Origin: an uncultured Acetatifactor sp.
Lineage (GTDB): Bacteria > Bacillota > Clostridia > Lachnospirales > Lachnospiraceae
Direction: 5' to 3'
Length of the DNA stretch: 63,783 nucleotides
Assembly: GCA_910585015.1 (NCBI GenBank)
Contig: CAJUCT010000017.1
Span: 19,536 to 83,318, forward strand
Shown in pieces: positions 1 through 8,392 of this stretch. The first letter of the stretch is position 1. Each line of letters begins with the position of its first letter. Made by a program: the position numbers and the translations under genes. The notes beneath the pieces are model-generated. The model was not told the origin of the DNA. It saw only the letters and a list, made by a program, of their open reading frames with translations, and searched no databases.

Positions 1-170
1 GGCCGGATATTCATCACAGGTAATGTGTACTTGCAGGGAACATGCGGAACTCTAAGAGGGAACTTTTGACAGCATGTTCCCGAAAAGTACGCTGATGGAT
101 ATACGGACGCCTAAAGCGGCCGGATATTCATCACAGGTAATGTGTACTTGCAGGGAACATGCGGAACTCT
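1..170 (+). repeat. HL1 hairpin leader, about 1.5 tandem copies, upstream of coaD
   Basis: One truncated copy (1-53) and one full copy (71-170), offset by 117 bp. The full copy folds on itself: a basal stem GCATGTTCCC/GGGAACATGC, then AAGTAC/GTACTT, then an upper arm around GATGGATATAC/GGATATTCATC, and an apex GGACGC-loop-GCGGCC. It ends in GCGGAACTCT, 20 bases before the coaD start codon and just before its ribosome binding site. Other family members lie at 15911, 17377, 32260 and 53281. There is no T-tract, so it does not look like an intrinsic terminator. The left end is cut by the window edge. Confidence 0.85.
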
Positions 171-190
171 AAATAAGAAAAGAGGAAAAT

Positions 191-676
191 ATGAAAAGAG
201 CAGTATATCCGGGAAGTTTTGATCCCATGACACTGGGCCATTTAGACATAATTCGACGTGCGGCCCCCATGTTCGACGAATTAACCGTGGCAGTTTTAAA
301 TAATACGCAAAAGACACCGTTGTTTTCTGTGGAAGAACGTGTTAATATATTAGAGAAAGCAACCAAAGAACTGCCGAACGTAAAAGTTTCCAGTTTCAGC
401 GGATTGCTGATTGATTATTGCCGGGACAATGGTTTCCACATTGCGGTCAGGGGACTCCGGGCCATCACGGATTTTGAGTATGAACTGCAGATTGCCCAGG
501 CCAATCGCCAGATGTCCAAGGATGCGCTGGACACAATATTCCTGACCACCAGTCTGGAATATGCATATTTGAGTTCCACCAGCGTGAAGGAATTTGCCAG
601 CTTCAACGGGGATATTTCCAAATGCGTTCCCGACTGGGAGGCAGAACTGATCTATCAAAAATATGGCTATCGCTGA
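191..676 (+). CDS. coaD: Phosphopantetheine adenylyltransferase
   Basis: Transfers AMP from ATP to 4'-phosphopantetheine, giving dephospho-CoA, the penultimate step of CoA synthesis in the cytosol. The 161-residue product has the family's usual length. The nucleotidyltransferase motif GSFDPMTLGHLDI is at about residues 8-20 (the T/HxGH signature) and the C-terminal SSTSVKEF matches the ISSTxVR-type motif. The start follows AGAGGA with a 4-base gap and lies directly behind the HL1 leader. The next gene starts 49 bp downstream and is probably co-transcribed. In many Firmicutes coaD sits between rsmD and the gene set seen here, so the start of the operon is probably left of the window. Confidence 0.97.
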   Translation: MKRAVYPGSFDPMTLGHLDIIRRAAPMFDELTVAVLNNTQKTPLFSVEERVNILEKATKELPNVKVSSFSGLLIDYCRDNGFHIAVRGLRAITDFEYELQIAQANRQMSKDALDTIFLTTSLEYAYLSSTSVKEFASFNGDISKCVPDWEAELIYQKYGYR

Positions 677-725
677 CAGCGGCTGAATACAGTGCCGGGC
701 ATAGGACGGCCATAGGGAGGATTAC

Positions 726-1313
726 ATGAGTAGCAGGATTGAACAGTTAATTGATGAAATCGAGGAGTATATTGACAGCTGTAAATACCAACCCCTGTCC
801 AGCACCAAGATCATCGTGAACAAAGAGGAGATAGATGAACTGCTGCGGGATCTGCGGATGAAGACACCGGATGAGATCAAGCGGTATCAGAAGATTATCA
901 GCAACAAAGAAGCAATCCTGAACGATGCCCGTGCCAAGGCGGAGGCGCTGATCAATGAGGCCACTGTACATACTAATGAGTTGATCAATGAACATGAGAT
1001 TATGCAGCAGGCATATGCCCAGGCCAACGAGGTGGTGTCCATGGCTTCCCAGCAGGCCCAGGAGATTCTGGACAATGCTACCATAGAGGCCAACAATGTG
1101 CGCGCCGCCGCCATGCAGTACATGGATGACATGTTGGTGCATCTGGAGAATATTATCAATGGCACCACTCAGTCGGCCAGAAATGGGTATGAGAATCTGA
1201 TTGGTTCCATGAACCAGTACCGGGATATAATCCAATCAAACAGAAACGAACTTCACCCCGCGGAGGAGTATGAGGAAGTGATGCTTCAGAATGTTGAGGA
1301 TGCAGATGAGTAG
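726..1313 (+). CDS. Coiled-coil protein of unknown function (DivIVA/ATP-synthase-b-like)
   Basis: A 195-residue soluble, acidic protein. Residues about 50-130 are an alanine/glutamate/glutamine-rich helix with heptad character (NDARAKAEALINEATVHTNE, then QANEVVSMASQQAQEIL), the pattern of a long coiled coil as in DivIVA or the b subunit of ATP synthase. No catalytic motif or membrane segment is visible. The start has GGGAGG five bases upstream. Proteins like this commonly follow coaD in Lachnospiraceae and are labelled only ATPase or hypothetical; I cannot assign a role. Its last codons overlap the upstream starts of the amidase gene, which suggests translational coupling. Confidence 0.85.
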   Translation: MSSRIEQLIDEIEEYIDSCKYQPLSSTKIIVNKEEIDELLRDLRMKTPDEIKRYQKIISNKEAILNDARAKAEALINEATVHTNELINEHEIMQQAYAQANEVVSMASQQAQEILDNATIEANNVRAAAMQYMDDMLVHLENIINGTTQSARNGYENLIGSMNQYRDIIQSNRNELHPAEEYEEVMLQNVEDADE

Positions 1314-2757
1314 TTTTAGAAGAATACAAAACCGGTTTCCATTTGAAACCGGTTTTTCTAACCTTATAAGCCTTATAAGAATAAACAGTATAAAGTTCTC
1401 CACGACCATGGTTCTTCTGTCCGTTCTGCTGGTTTCTTTGCCGCTGTCTGTGAGGGCAGCCCCCGATTTTCGACAGAGCGACGGCGATATTGTGGTAGTG
1501 ATAGACCCCGGACATGGCGGAGACAACGAGGGGACGAAGGAGAACGGCTTCTGTGAAAAGGAGATGACGCTGGTCACGGCCCTGGCTCTGTATGAGAGGC
1601 TGAGCCAGTATGAAGGAGTCACAGTATATTTGACCCGGGTGGATGATACAAAGCTTAGTCTGGCCCAGCGGGCGGCTTTTGCCAAGGCTGTGGAGGCGGA
1701 TTTCCTGTTCAGCATACACTATAACGCCTCGGAGAACCACGAATTGTTTGGAGCGGAGGTGTGGGTGCCTCTGGAGGCTCCTTACAATGTTTATGGGTAT
1801 CAGTTTGGGTGTACACTGCTGCCCATGCTGCGGGAGAAGGGGTTGTTCATCCGTGGGATCAAGACCCGTAAGAACGACAAGGGCACGGATTACTATGGCA
1901 TTATCCGGGAGTCGGCGGCGCTGGATATTCCGGCAGTGATCATTGAGCACTGTCATGTGGACGAGGTGAGGGACTATCCCTACTGTGACAGTCCTGAAAA
2001 GCAACAGGCTTTCGGATATGAGGACGCGGATGCCATCGCCCGGTTTCTGGGTTTATCCAGCCAGAGTCTGGGTATAGATTACAGCGGCGGACCGGAAGAT
2101 CCCTTTCTGCAGGAGGTCTATGCGCTGGATACCAGCAAAGTGGTAGCTTCCACATTGATTGACACCACTGCGCCGGAGATCTGCAGCGTGGAGCGTGTGG
2201 CGGAGGACTATGAGGGGCTGCAGGCCACGATCCAGGTGACAGCGGCGGACTATGACAGCCCTCTGATGTATTACGAGTACAGCGTGGACGGCGGAGTTAC
2301 CTATTCCCCCAGGCAGCCTTGGCCGGGCAGTGATACTTTGACAGGGGAATACCAGGATGTGTTTCAGGTGACGCTGGATATCCCGGAAGGTATCGTCCCC
2401 CGCGTCTGTATCAAGGCATACAATCAGTATGAAGCCACTGCGGAAAGCAATGTTCTGGATGGATACGGCGTGTTCCGCAGACCGGAGGCGGCAACTTCCC
2501 CACAGGAGCCGGAGAGTGTGGAAGTCCAGGGCACAGCGGTGAATCCTGAGTCTTCTTCAGCTGTTTCCGGAGTCACCGGCTGGCTGGGAGCCCATGAGGA
2601 GACGGAGACAGAGGAGGAAACCGTTCAGCCTTTGAGCATACAGGATTTCCTTCTGGTGAGTCTGCTGGCAGCGGCGGCCCTTGTGGCGATGACGCTGGTG
2701 GTTCAGATCCTGCAATCCGCCAAAAAGCGCCGGAATCGTTACAACAGGAAGAGATGA
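1306..2757 (+). CDS. N-acetylmuramoyl-L-alanine amidase (Amidase_3), membrane anchored
   Basis: Cleaves the bond between N-acetylmuramic acid and L-alanine in peptidoglycan. An N-terminal hydrophobic segment (about residues 32-48) looks like a signal peptide or anchor. The Amidase_3 zinc ligands are visible: DPGHGG, the Glu of CEKEM, the His of SIHYNAS and the catalytic Glu of VIIEH. A beta-rich region follows, then a low-complexity stretch and a C-terminal transmembrane helix ending in KKRRNRYNRKR. In-frame ATGs exist at 1291, 1300 and 1306; I chose 1306 because GAGGA at 1295-1299 is well spaced for it. The first codons overlap the previous gene, and a terminator-like hairpin lies inside the signal-peptide coding part. 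Its 3' end overlaps the convergent ylbJ-like gene by 19 bp. Confidence 0.9.
   Translation: MSSFRRIQNRFPFETGFSNLISLIRINSIKFSTTMVLLSVLLVSLPLSVRAAPDFRQSDGDIVVVIDPGHGGDNEGTKENGFCEKEMTLVTALALYERLSQYEGVTVYLTRVDDTKLSLAQRAAFAKAVEADFLFSIHYNASENHELFGAEVWVPLEAPYNVYGYQFGCTLLPMLREKGLFIRGIKTRKNDKGTDYYGIIRESAALDIPAVIIEHCHVDEVRDYPYCDSPEKQQAFGYEDADAIARFLGLSSQSLGIDYSGGPEDPFLQEVYALDTSKVVASTLIDTTAPEICSVERVAEDYEGLQATIQVTAADYDSPLMYYEYSVDGGVTYSPRQPWPGSDTLTGEYQDVFQVTLDIPEGIVPRVCIKAYNQYEATAESNVLDGYGVFRRPEAATSPQEPESVEVQGTAVNPESSSAVSGVTGWLGAHEETETEEETVQPLSIQDFLLVSLLAAAALVAMTLVVQILQSAKKRRNRYNRKR
1328..1358 (+). terminator. Terminator-like hairpin inside the amidase reading frame
   Basis: A perfect 12-bp stem (1328-1339 with 1345-1356, AAAACCGGTTTC and its complement) with a 5-base loop ends in TTTTT. 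By shape it is an intrinsic terminator for coaD and the coiled-coil gene. It lies within the first 20 codons of the amidase, so transcription of the amidase would need readthrough or attenuation. Confidence 0.6.
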
Positions 2758-3737
2758 GGAAAAAAACATCTCCAAGCCAGATAATACAGGGCTGTCAACG
2801 CAGTCAAAAGCAGTTTATGTACCACATATTCCCCCAGAGGCAGATCCGTGTCGTGAATCATGCTGTAGGTCTGGGCGATGCAGGAGAGTCCTCCAAAAGG
2901 CAGGAGCAGCAGGGTGTACAGCGGGCAGCGCTGTCCCAGCTTCTTAAGTCCGCCGGTGATCTCCAGCAGAGGGGAGAGCCAGATCCCGGCCCGGGGCAGG
3001 AAGAGATGGGGCACCAGGTTCAGCAGATTAAACAGAATCATATAGCCGCAGAGGCTGATGATGCTCTGCAAGCCTGCCTGCACCGCGTCGTCCAGATGCG
3101 TCAGCAGGCAGGAGGAATTGGGATTTTCCCGAAACATAGCCGATTGCGGCAAAAGAGCGGCGGCTCTGATTGACACAGAACTTTTCTGCACGGCTGGCTT
3201 CTGTGCAGAAGGAATCCGCTTTATTGCCCTGCCGGATGTTTCCGGCAATTTCCGAAACAGAGTTCTGCGCAGGATTATTCCATAGAGCAGCGGCACACCG
3301 TACATGCCAAGCAGATAGGGTGCCACCAGCTTTCGCCCCAGCAGGGGCAGCACGAAGCTGCAGAAATACACCGGGCCTATATTGTTGCAGAAAGCCAGCA
3401 GGAAACGGGCCTCCTGACGGTCTATTTTTCCCGTCTGGTACAGTTGGGCGGCGACTCTGGCTCCCATGGGGAAGCCGCAGAGGAAGCCCATCAGCGCCCC
3501 GTAGTTTACATCCGGCCTGCAGCGCAGCAGCGGGTTTAAAACAGGCTGGAACCATTTCCCCAGCCGCTGGGAGAGGTTCATGCGGATCATCAGTCCGGAC
3601 AAAATCATAAAGGGGAGCAGGGAGGGGATCATCTTGGAATACCATAGGAGGAAGCCGTCTGCGGCGTAGGCGGCGGCTTCTTGGGCGTGGGTCAGGATCA
3701 GGAGGAAAAGGAGTAGAAAACATAGGGTGTATAGCAA
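2739..3737 (-). CDS. ylbJ: YlbJ-type membrane protein with nucleoside-recognition (Gate) domains
   Basis: A 332-residue polytopic membrane protein. Hydrophobic helices appear near the N terminus, after the SKMIPSLLPFMILSGL segment, and in several C-terminal stretches. The motif GFLCGFPMGARV followed by FCNNIGPVYFC is typical of the Gate/nucleoside recognition family that includes YlbJ, needed for spore cortex formation in Bacillus. The start is TTG at 3737 with AAGGAG upstream. The residues about 170-205 form a hydrophilic linker. It is the only minus-strand gene in the first 25 kb and converges on the amidase with a 19-bp overlap. The transported substrate is unknown, and the sporulation role is inferred from the family. 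Confidence 0.8.
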   Translation of the reverse strand: MLYTLCFLLLFLLILTHAQEAAAYAADGFLLWYSKMIPSLLPFMILSGLMIRMNLSQRLGKWFQPVLNPLLRCRPDVNYGALMGFLCGFPMGARVAAQLYQTGKIDRQEARFLLAFCNNIGPVYFCSFVLPLLGRKLVAPYLLGMYGVPLLYGIILRRTLFRKLPETSGRAIKRIPSAQKPAVQKSSVSIRAAALLPQSAMFRENPNSSCLLTHLDDAVQAGLQSIISLCGYMILFNLLNLVPHLFLPRAGIWLSPLLEITGGLKKLGQRCPLYTLLLLPFGGLSCIAQTYSMIHDTDLPLGEYVVHKLLLTALTALYYLAWRCFFPHLFLL

Positions 3738-3851
3738 GTCTTTTGTTGCTCCTTGCTTGGTGTTGGTAAAGTATATGCGGGTAAGTTGTTATACAAACCT
3801 TTTTATGTGTGGAGAGAAACTTATATTGTGCTAAAAGGGGAAATAGCGGTG

Positions 3852-4562
3852 ATGATAAGGTTGGATAAGCTGTTGGCGGACGCAGGGGCGGGGAGCCGCA
3901 GTCAGGTAAAGGAGTATATCCGCAAGGGACGGATTACGGTGAATGGGCAGGTCTGTAAAAAGCCGGAGCAGAAGGTTTCGGAGGAGGGGGATTTGGTTTG
4001 TCTGGACGGGCAGACGGTGGAGTATGCCCGTTGTCGGTATTATATGCTTCATAAGCCCCGGGGAGTGATTACGGCCACGGAGGATCCCAGAGAGAAAACG
4101 GTGCTGGATCTGCTCAAGGGCGTCAATACCGCCCACATTTCCCCGGTGGGACGGCTGGACAAGGACACGGAGGGATTGCTGCTTTTGACCAACGACGGAG
4201 AATTGGCCCACAGACTTTTGGCACCCAGGAACCATGTGGACAAATGCTATCTGGTGCGCACGGAAAAGCCTCTGTCGCCGGCAGATCTGCGCACTCTGGA
4301 AGAAGGAGTGGACATTGGGGACGAAAAGCCCACCATGCCCTCCAGGGCCTGTTTGAACGAGGCGGGGGATCTGCTGCTCACCATTCAGGAGGGGCGCTAT
4401 CACCAGGTGAAGCGGATGCTGCAGGCAGTGGATAACCGGGTGCTGTACTTAAAACGTCTGTCCTTTGGCAGTCTAAGGCTTCCGGAGGATTTAAAGGCCG
4501 GGGAGTTCCGTCCCCTGACAGCGAAAGAACAGGAGAGTTTACGAAATGATGTTGCAGGATAA
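3852..4562 (+). CDS. 16S/23S rRNA pseudouridine synthase, RsuA/RluB family
   Basis: Isomerises a specific uridine of rRNA to pseudouridine. Residues 1-50 form an S4 RNA-binding domain (RLDKLLADAGAGSRSQ). The catalytic motif GRLDKDTEGLLLLTNDG carries the active-site aspartate, and the RsuA-type KCYLVRTEK and YHQVKRML motifs follow. A longer frame opens at 3753, but the S4 homology starts at the ATG at 3852, which has AAAGGGG about 10 bases upstream. The stop overlaps the next start by 17 bp, so the HAD gene is probably translationally coupled. Whether it is RluB (23S) or RsuA (16S) cannot be told from sequence alone. Confidence 0.93.
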   Translation: MIRLDKLLADAGAGSRSQVKEYIRKGRITVNGQVCKKPEQKVSEEGDLVCLDGQTVEYARCRYYMLHKPRGVITATEDPREKTVLDLLKGVNTAHISPVGRLDKDTEGLLLLTNDGELAHRLLAPRNHVDKCYLVRTEKPLSPADLRTLEEGVDIGDEKPTMPSRACLNEAGDLLLTIQEGRYHQVKRMLQAVDNRVLYLKRLSFGSLRLPEDLKAGEFRPLTAKEQESLRNDVAG

Positions 4563-5250
4563 AATACAGGATAGCATCCGGAATAGAATCCATAACAAAA
4601 AAGCATTTCTCTTTGATCTGGATGGCACACTGGTGGACTCCATGTGGATATGGGAGAGCATCGACGTAGAATATTTGGACCGTTTCGGTCTGGAACTGCC
4701 GGAGGATCTCCATTCCTGCATTGAGGGAATGAGTTTTTCCGAAACCGCCCAATATTTTAAGGAGCGTTTTTCCATACCGGACACCCTGGAAAAGATGAAA
4801 TCCGACTGGAACCGTATGGCCTGGGAAAAATATACGCAGGAAGTGCCCTTAAAGTCCGGCATCCGGGAATTTTTAAGGTACCACCGGGCCAGGGGCGTGA
4901 AAATGGCGGTGGCCACCAGTAATTCCCGGGAATTGGCCGAGGCGGTGATCGCCGTCCACGGTCTGACAGATACTTTTGATGTCATTGTCACAGGCTGCGA
5001 TGTGGCCCACGGGAAACCTTTTCCGGATGTCTATCTGGAGGCGGCTGTCAGACTGGGGGTGGACCCCTCGGAGTGTCTGGTGTTTGAGGATGTCGTTGCA
5101 GGTATCCAGGCGGGCAGAAGCGCAGGAATGGAGGTGGCCGCCGTGGAGGATGCCTACTCCCTGTATCAGGAACGTCAGAAGAAAGAACTGGCGGATCTGT
5201 ATATTGCCGATTATCAGGAATTGTTACCGGCGGAAAGCCGTGGGAAATAG
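4546..5250 (+). CDS. HAD-superfamily phosphatase/phosphoglucomutase-like hydrolase
   Basis: A 234-residue HAD subfamily IA protein. Motif I is LFDLDGTLVDS with the nucleophile Asp and the acid/base Asp, motif II is ATSNSRE, the motif III lysine is in GKPFPDVYLEAA, and motif IV is VFEDVVAG. The inserted helical cap after motif I is of the beta-phosphoglucomutase/phosphoglycolate-phosphatase type. The substrate cannot be predicted; sugar phosphates and nucleotides are typical. The ATG follows GGAGA with 9 bases spacing and overlaps the pseudouridine synthase gene. Confidence 0.9.
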   Translation: MMLQDKIQDSIRNRIHNKKAFLFDLDGTLVDSMWIWESIDVEYLDRFGLELPEDLHSCIEGMSFSETAQYFKERFSIPDTLEKMKSDWNRMAWEKYTQEVPLKSGIREFLRYHRARGVKMAVATSNSRELAEAVIAVHGLTDTFDVIVTGCDVAHGKPFPDVYLEAAVRLGVDPSECLVFEDVVAGIQAGRSAGMEVAAVEDAYSLYQERQKKELADLYIADYQELLPAESRGK

Positions 5251-5361
5251 CCGGGCTGATCCGGATTGAGTTGTAGGCCGCGCCGAGGGGCGGACCGGAT
5301 CACGTCAGAGAAAAGATAACTGCAGGCCGTGCCGGAGAGTTTATTGTCTTAGGGGGACAAC

Positions 5362-7470
5362 ATGTGGAGTGACGCCTTTTTACCAATCTGTAAACAGGAT
5401 ATGACAGACCGCCATATAAAGCAGCTGGATTTTGTCTATGTGATCGGGGATGCCTACGTGGATCACCCTTCCTTTGGTCATGCCATCATCAGCCGGGTGT
5501 TGGAAGCCCATGGCTACACGGTGGGCATTATCGCCCAGCCGGACTGGAAGGATGAGGAGAGCATTGGGATTCTCGGCAGGCCCCGGCTGGCGTTTCTGGT
5601 TTCCGGCGGCAATATGGACAGCTGCGTAAATCACTATTCCGTGTCGAAAAAAAGGCGCAGTGCCGATGCCTATACCCCCGGCGGTGTCATGAGAAAAAGG
5701 CCGGATCACGCGACGGTGGTCTACGGCAATCTGATCCGCAAAAGTTACCGGGACGTGCCCATTATCATCGGCGGAATCGAGGCCAGCCTGCGGCGGATGG
5801 CCCACTATGATTACTGGACGGACAGCTTTAAGCGCTCCATTCTGCTGGACAGCCAGGCGGACCTGATCTCCTATGGCATGGGTGAGAAATCCATCGTGGA
5901 GATTGCGGATGCGCTGGACAGCGGCATCGCTGTGAGGGATATCACTTTTATCCCCGGAACCGTATACAAGACCAAGGATATCGGCGGACTCTCGGAGGCT
6001 ATTCTGCTTCCCTCCTACGAGGAGATGAAGGCGGATAAGGCCGCCTATGCCCGCAGCTTTGGCATACAGTACCAGAACACGGACTTTATAAGCGGCAGGA
6101 TTCTGGCGGAGCCTTATCCCGGCGGAAGCTTTGTGGTGCAGAACCCGCCCCAGCCGCCCCTGTCCACCCAGGAGATGGACGATGTGTATGGGTTGCCCTA
6201 TGCCCGCACCTATCATCCTTCCTATGAGGAGGCCGGGGGGGTACCTGCCATCGCGGAGATTAAGTTCTCCCTGATCAGCAACCGGGGATGCTTTGGCGGC
6301 TGCAGTTTCTGCGCCCTCACCTTTCACCAGGGCAGAACCGTACAGACCAGAAGCCATGAATCCATTATCGAGGAGGCAAAACTGCTGACCCAGGATCCTG
6401 ATTTCAAGGGCTATATCCATGATGTGGGCGGGCCCACCGCCAACTTCCGGCACCCTTCCTGTCAAAAGCAGCTGACCCATGGGGTATGTAAAAACCGCCA
6501 GTGCCTGTTCCCCAAGCCCTGTGCCAATCTCCAGGTGGATCACAGCGACTATCTGGAGTTGCTGCGAAAACTCCGCAGTTTGGAGGGAGTGAAAAAAGTT
6601 TTTGTGCGTTCGGGTATCCGTTTCGATTATCTGATGGCGGATGCAGACGACACCTTTTTCCGGGAACTGGTGGAGCACCATGTCAGCGGTCAGCTGAAGG
6701 TGGCGCCGGAACATATTTCCGACGAGGTGCTGCGGCGGATGGGAAAGCCGGAAAATGCCGTGTATGAGCGTTTTACAGCCAAATATAAGAAACTGAATAA
6801 AGAATTGAACAAGAACCAGTTTCTGGTGCCCTACCTTATGTCCTCTCATCCGGGGTCCACTTTGAAGGAGGCCATAGAGTTGGCGGAGTATCTGCGGGAT
6901 CTGGGCTATATGCCCGAACAGGTGCAGGATTTTTATCCCACCCCCTCCACCATATCCACCGTGATGTATTACACGGGGCTGGACCCCAGGGAACTGGATC
7001 TCACAGGGGGCAGCCCCCAGGATTTAAAATCCGTGTATGTGTGCCGCAATCCCCATGAAAAGGCCATGCAGCGGGCGCTGATCCAGTACCGCAACCCCAA
7101 AAACTACGACCTGGTCTACGAGGCGCTGACCCAGGCGGGGCGCACGGATCTGATCGGCTATGACAAAAAATGCCTGATCCGCCCCAGAAGGGCGGGGCAG
7201 GAAAACGGAACCGGCAAAGCGGCGGTGAAAGTTTCCGGCAAAACCGCGCGGAATGTCGCAGATAGGGGAGAAGCGAGAACTTCCGGCAAGGCCGCGCGGA
7301 ATGTCGCAGATAGAGGAGAAGCGAGAACTTCCGGCAAAGCCGCCCAGACTAGCGCCGGCAGAGAGAAAGCAAGAAATTTGAACAAGGGGACACAGGAAAG
7401 GCACAGAACACTCAAAGAAAACGGGAAAAAGAAGACAATCCGCAATATCCATAAGAAAAAGGGCGGATAA
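5362..7470 (+). CDS. YgiQ-family radical SAM protein with a repeated basic tail
   Basis: A large (702-residue) radical SAM protein of the YgiQ family (UPF0313), whose reaction is not established. The 4Fe-4S cysteines are in CFGGCSFC at residues 310, 314 and 317. The N-terminal half resembles a cobalamin-binding-like domain (FGHAIISRVLEAHGY), and the cysteine-rich NRQCLFPKPC segment after the core is typical. The last 90 residues are a lysine/arginine-rich tail with a 16-residue unit present three times (SGKxARNVADRGEART), encoded by a 48-bp direct repeat at 7233-7376. The start is supported by a GGGGG site at 5352-5356. This C-terminal extension is probably disordered and may bind nucleic acid, but that is inference. 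Confidence 0.93.
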   Translation: MWSDAFLPICKQDMTDRHIKQLDFVYVIGDAYVDHPSFGHAIISRVLEAHGYTVGIIAQPDWKDEESIGILGRPRLAFLVSGGNMDSCVNHYSVSKKRRSADAYTPGGVMRKRPDHATVVYGNLIRKSYRDVPIIIGGIEASLRRMAHYDYWTDSFKRSILLDSQADLISYGMGEKSIVEIADALDSGIAVRDITFIPGTVYKTKDIGGLSEAILLPSYEEMKADKAAYARSFGIQYQNTDFISGRILAEPYPGGSFVVQNPPQPPLSTQEMDDVYGLPYARTYHPSYEEAGGVPAIAEIKFSLISNRGCFGGCSFCALTFHQGRTVQTRSHESIIEEAKLLTQDPDFKGYIHDVGGPTANFRHPSCQKQLTHGVCKNRQCLFPKPCANLQVDHSDYLELLRKLRSLEGVKKVFVRSGIRFDYLMADADDTFFRELVEHHVSGQLKVAPEHISDEVLRRMGKPENAVYERFTAKYKKLNKELNKNQFLVPYLMSSHPGSTLKEAIELAEYLRDLGYMPEQVQDFYPTPSTISTVMYYTGLDPRELDLTGGSPQDLKSVYVCRNPHEKAMQRALIQYRNPKNYDLVYEALTQAGRTDLIGYDKKCLIRPRRAGQENGTGKAAVKVSGKTARNVADRGEARTSGKAARNVADRGEARTSGKAAQTSAGREKARNLNKGTQERHRTLKENGKKKTIRNIHKKKGG
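7233..7376 (+). repeat. 48-bp in-frame tandem repeat, three copies, in the ygiQ-type gene
   Basis: TTCCGGCA recurs at 7233, 7281 and 7329, giving three 48-bp units, the first two nearly identical and the third diverged. Each codes for 16 residues, so copy-number changes keep the frame. Confidence 0.85.
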
Positions 7471-7543
7471 GGTCAGGTAGGAATAAGCAGGTACGGCGCA
7501 GTAATTTACTTCAAATACATGTGAGCAGAAAGGAAAACAGAGT

Positions 7544-8314
7544 ATGGCAAAAAATATCGTGATCATCACAGGGGCATCCTCCGGCATAGGCATGGAGTTC
7601 GCGTTGCAGATTGACGCCCATCTGCGCAAGACTGACGAGATCTGGCTGATTGCCAGAGACAGGCAGAAGCTGAAAACCTTATCCGCCCAAATGCGCAACA
7701 ATATCCGGGTTCTGTCTATGGATATCACCATAGAGGCTCAGATCGACAGACTGCGGGACATGCTGCGGGAACAGCACTGCCGGATCAGGATGCTGGTAAA
7801 CAGTGCCGGTTACGGCATCATCGGGGATGTGGCGGAGTTAAAACTCCGGGAGCAGACCGGCATGGTACGGCTGAACTGTGAGGCTCTCACCGCCGTCACC
7901 CGCTGCTGCCTGCCCTATATGAGCAAAGGGGCCCGCATCATCCAGATGGCCTCCAGCGCCTCCTTTGTGGCCCAGCCGGGCTTTGCGGTTTATGCGGCCT
8001 CCAAGGCATATGTGGACAGCTTTTCCCTGGCGCTGCGGGAAGAACTGAAGGGAAGGGAAATCTATGTGACCAGTGTTTGTCCCGGACCGGTGGATACACC
8101 GTTTTTCGATATTGCGGAGCGCCACGGCTCCACTCTTTCCGTCAAAAAGCTGACACTGGTAACGCCGGAGCGTGTGGTGGCTCAGGCGCTGCGGGACGCC
8201 TGCCTAAAGCGTCCCAGGTCCGTGTGCAGCCTGCCCATACAGGCTTTTGAAGTGCTGTGCAAAGTTTTGCCCCACACTCTTATTACAACAATAATCAGGA
8301 CGCTGAAAGGCTGA
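7544..8314 (+). CDS. Short-chain dehydrogenase/reductase
   Basis: A 256-residue classical SDR. The cofactor motif ITGASSGIG is at residues 6-14, the structural NSAGYG follows at about 86, and the catalytic Ser...YAASKAY (Tyr-x-x-x-Lys) is at about 150. The PGPVDTPF motif after it is typical of this subgroup (YqjQ/DltE-like). It is expected to oxidise or reduce an alcohol/carbonyl group with NAD(P)(H); the substrate is unknown. It lies between the YgiQ-type gene and a nucleotidyltransferase-like gene on the same strand. The start has AAAGGA about 9 bases upstream. Confidence 0.9.
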   Translation: MAKNIVIITGASSGIGMEFALQIDAHLRKTDEIWLIARDRQKLKTLSAQMRNNIRVLSMDITIEAQIDRLRDMLREQHCRIRMLVNSAGYGIIGDVAELKLREQTGMVRLNCEALTAVTRCCLPYMSKGARIIQMASSASFVAQPGFAVYAASKAYVDSFSLALREELKGREIYVTSVCPGPVDTPFFDIAERHGSTLSVKKLTLVTPERVVAQALRDACLKRPRSVCSLPIQAFEVLCKVLPHTLITTIIRTLKG

Positions 8315-8392
8315 AACTATGGAAATGGGCTTACAATCAAGATAAGCGGTAGTGAGGAAACCTCTCGGAAATGAAGGGATTGGAGACAGGGA

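Noticed and set aside
1..170. HL1 hairpins as ordinary intrinsic terminators
   Set aside because: No T-tract follows any copy; instead a constant GGAACTC tail and a ribosome binding site follow.
5380..6849. 489-codon frame opposite the ygiQ-type gene
   Set aside because: Shadow frame of a high-GC-third-position gene; it lacks motifs and a ribosome binding site, while the plus-strand protein has clear family motifs.
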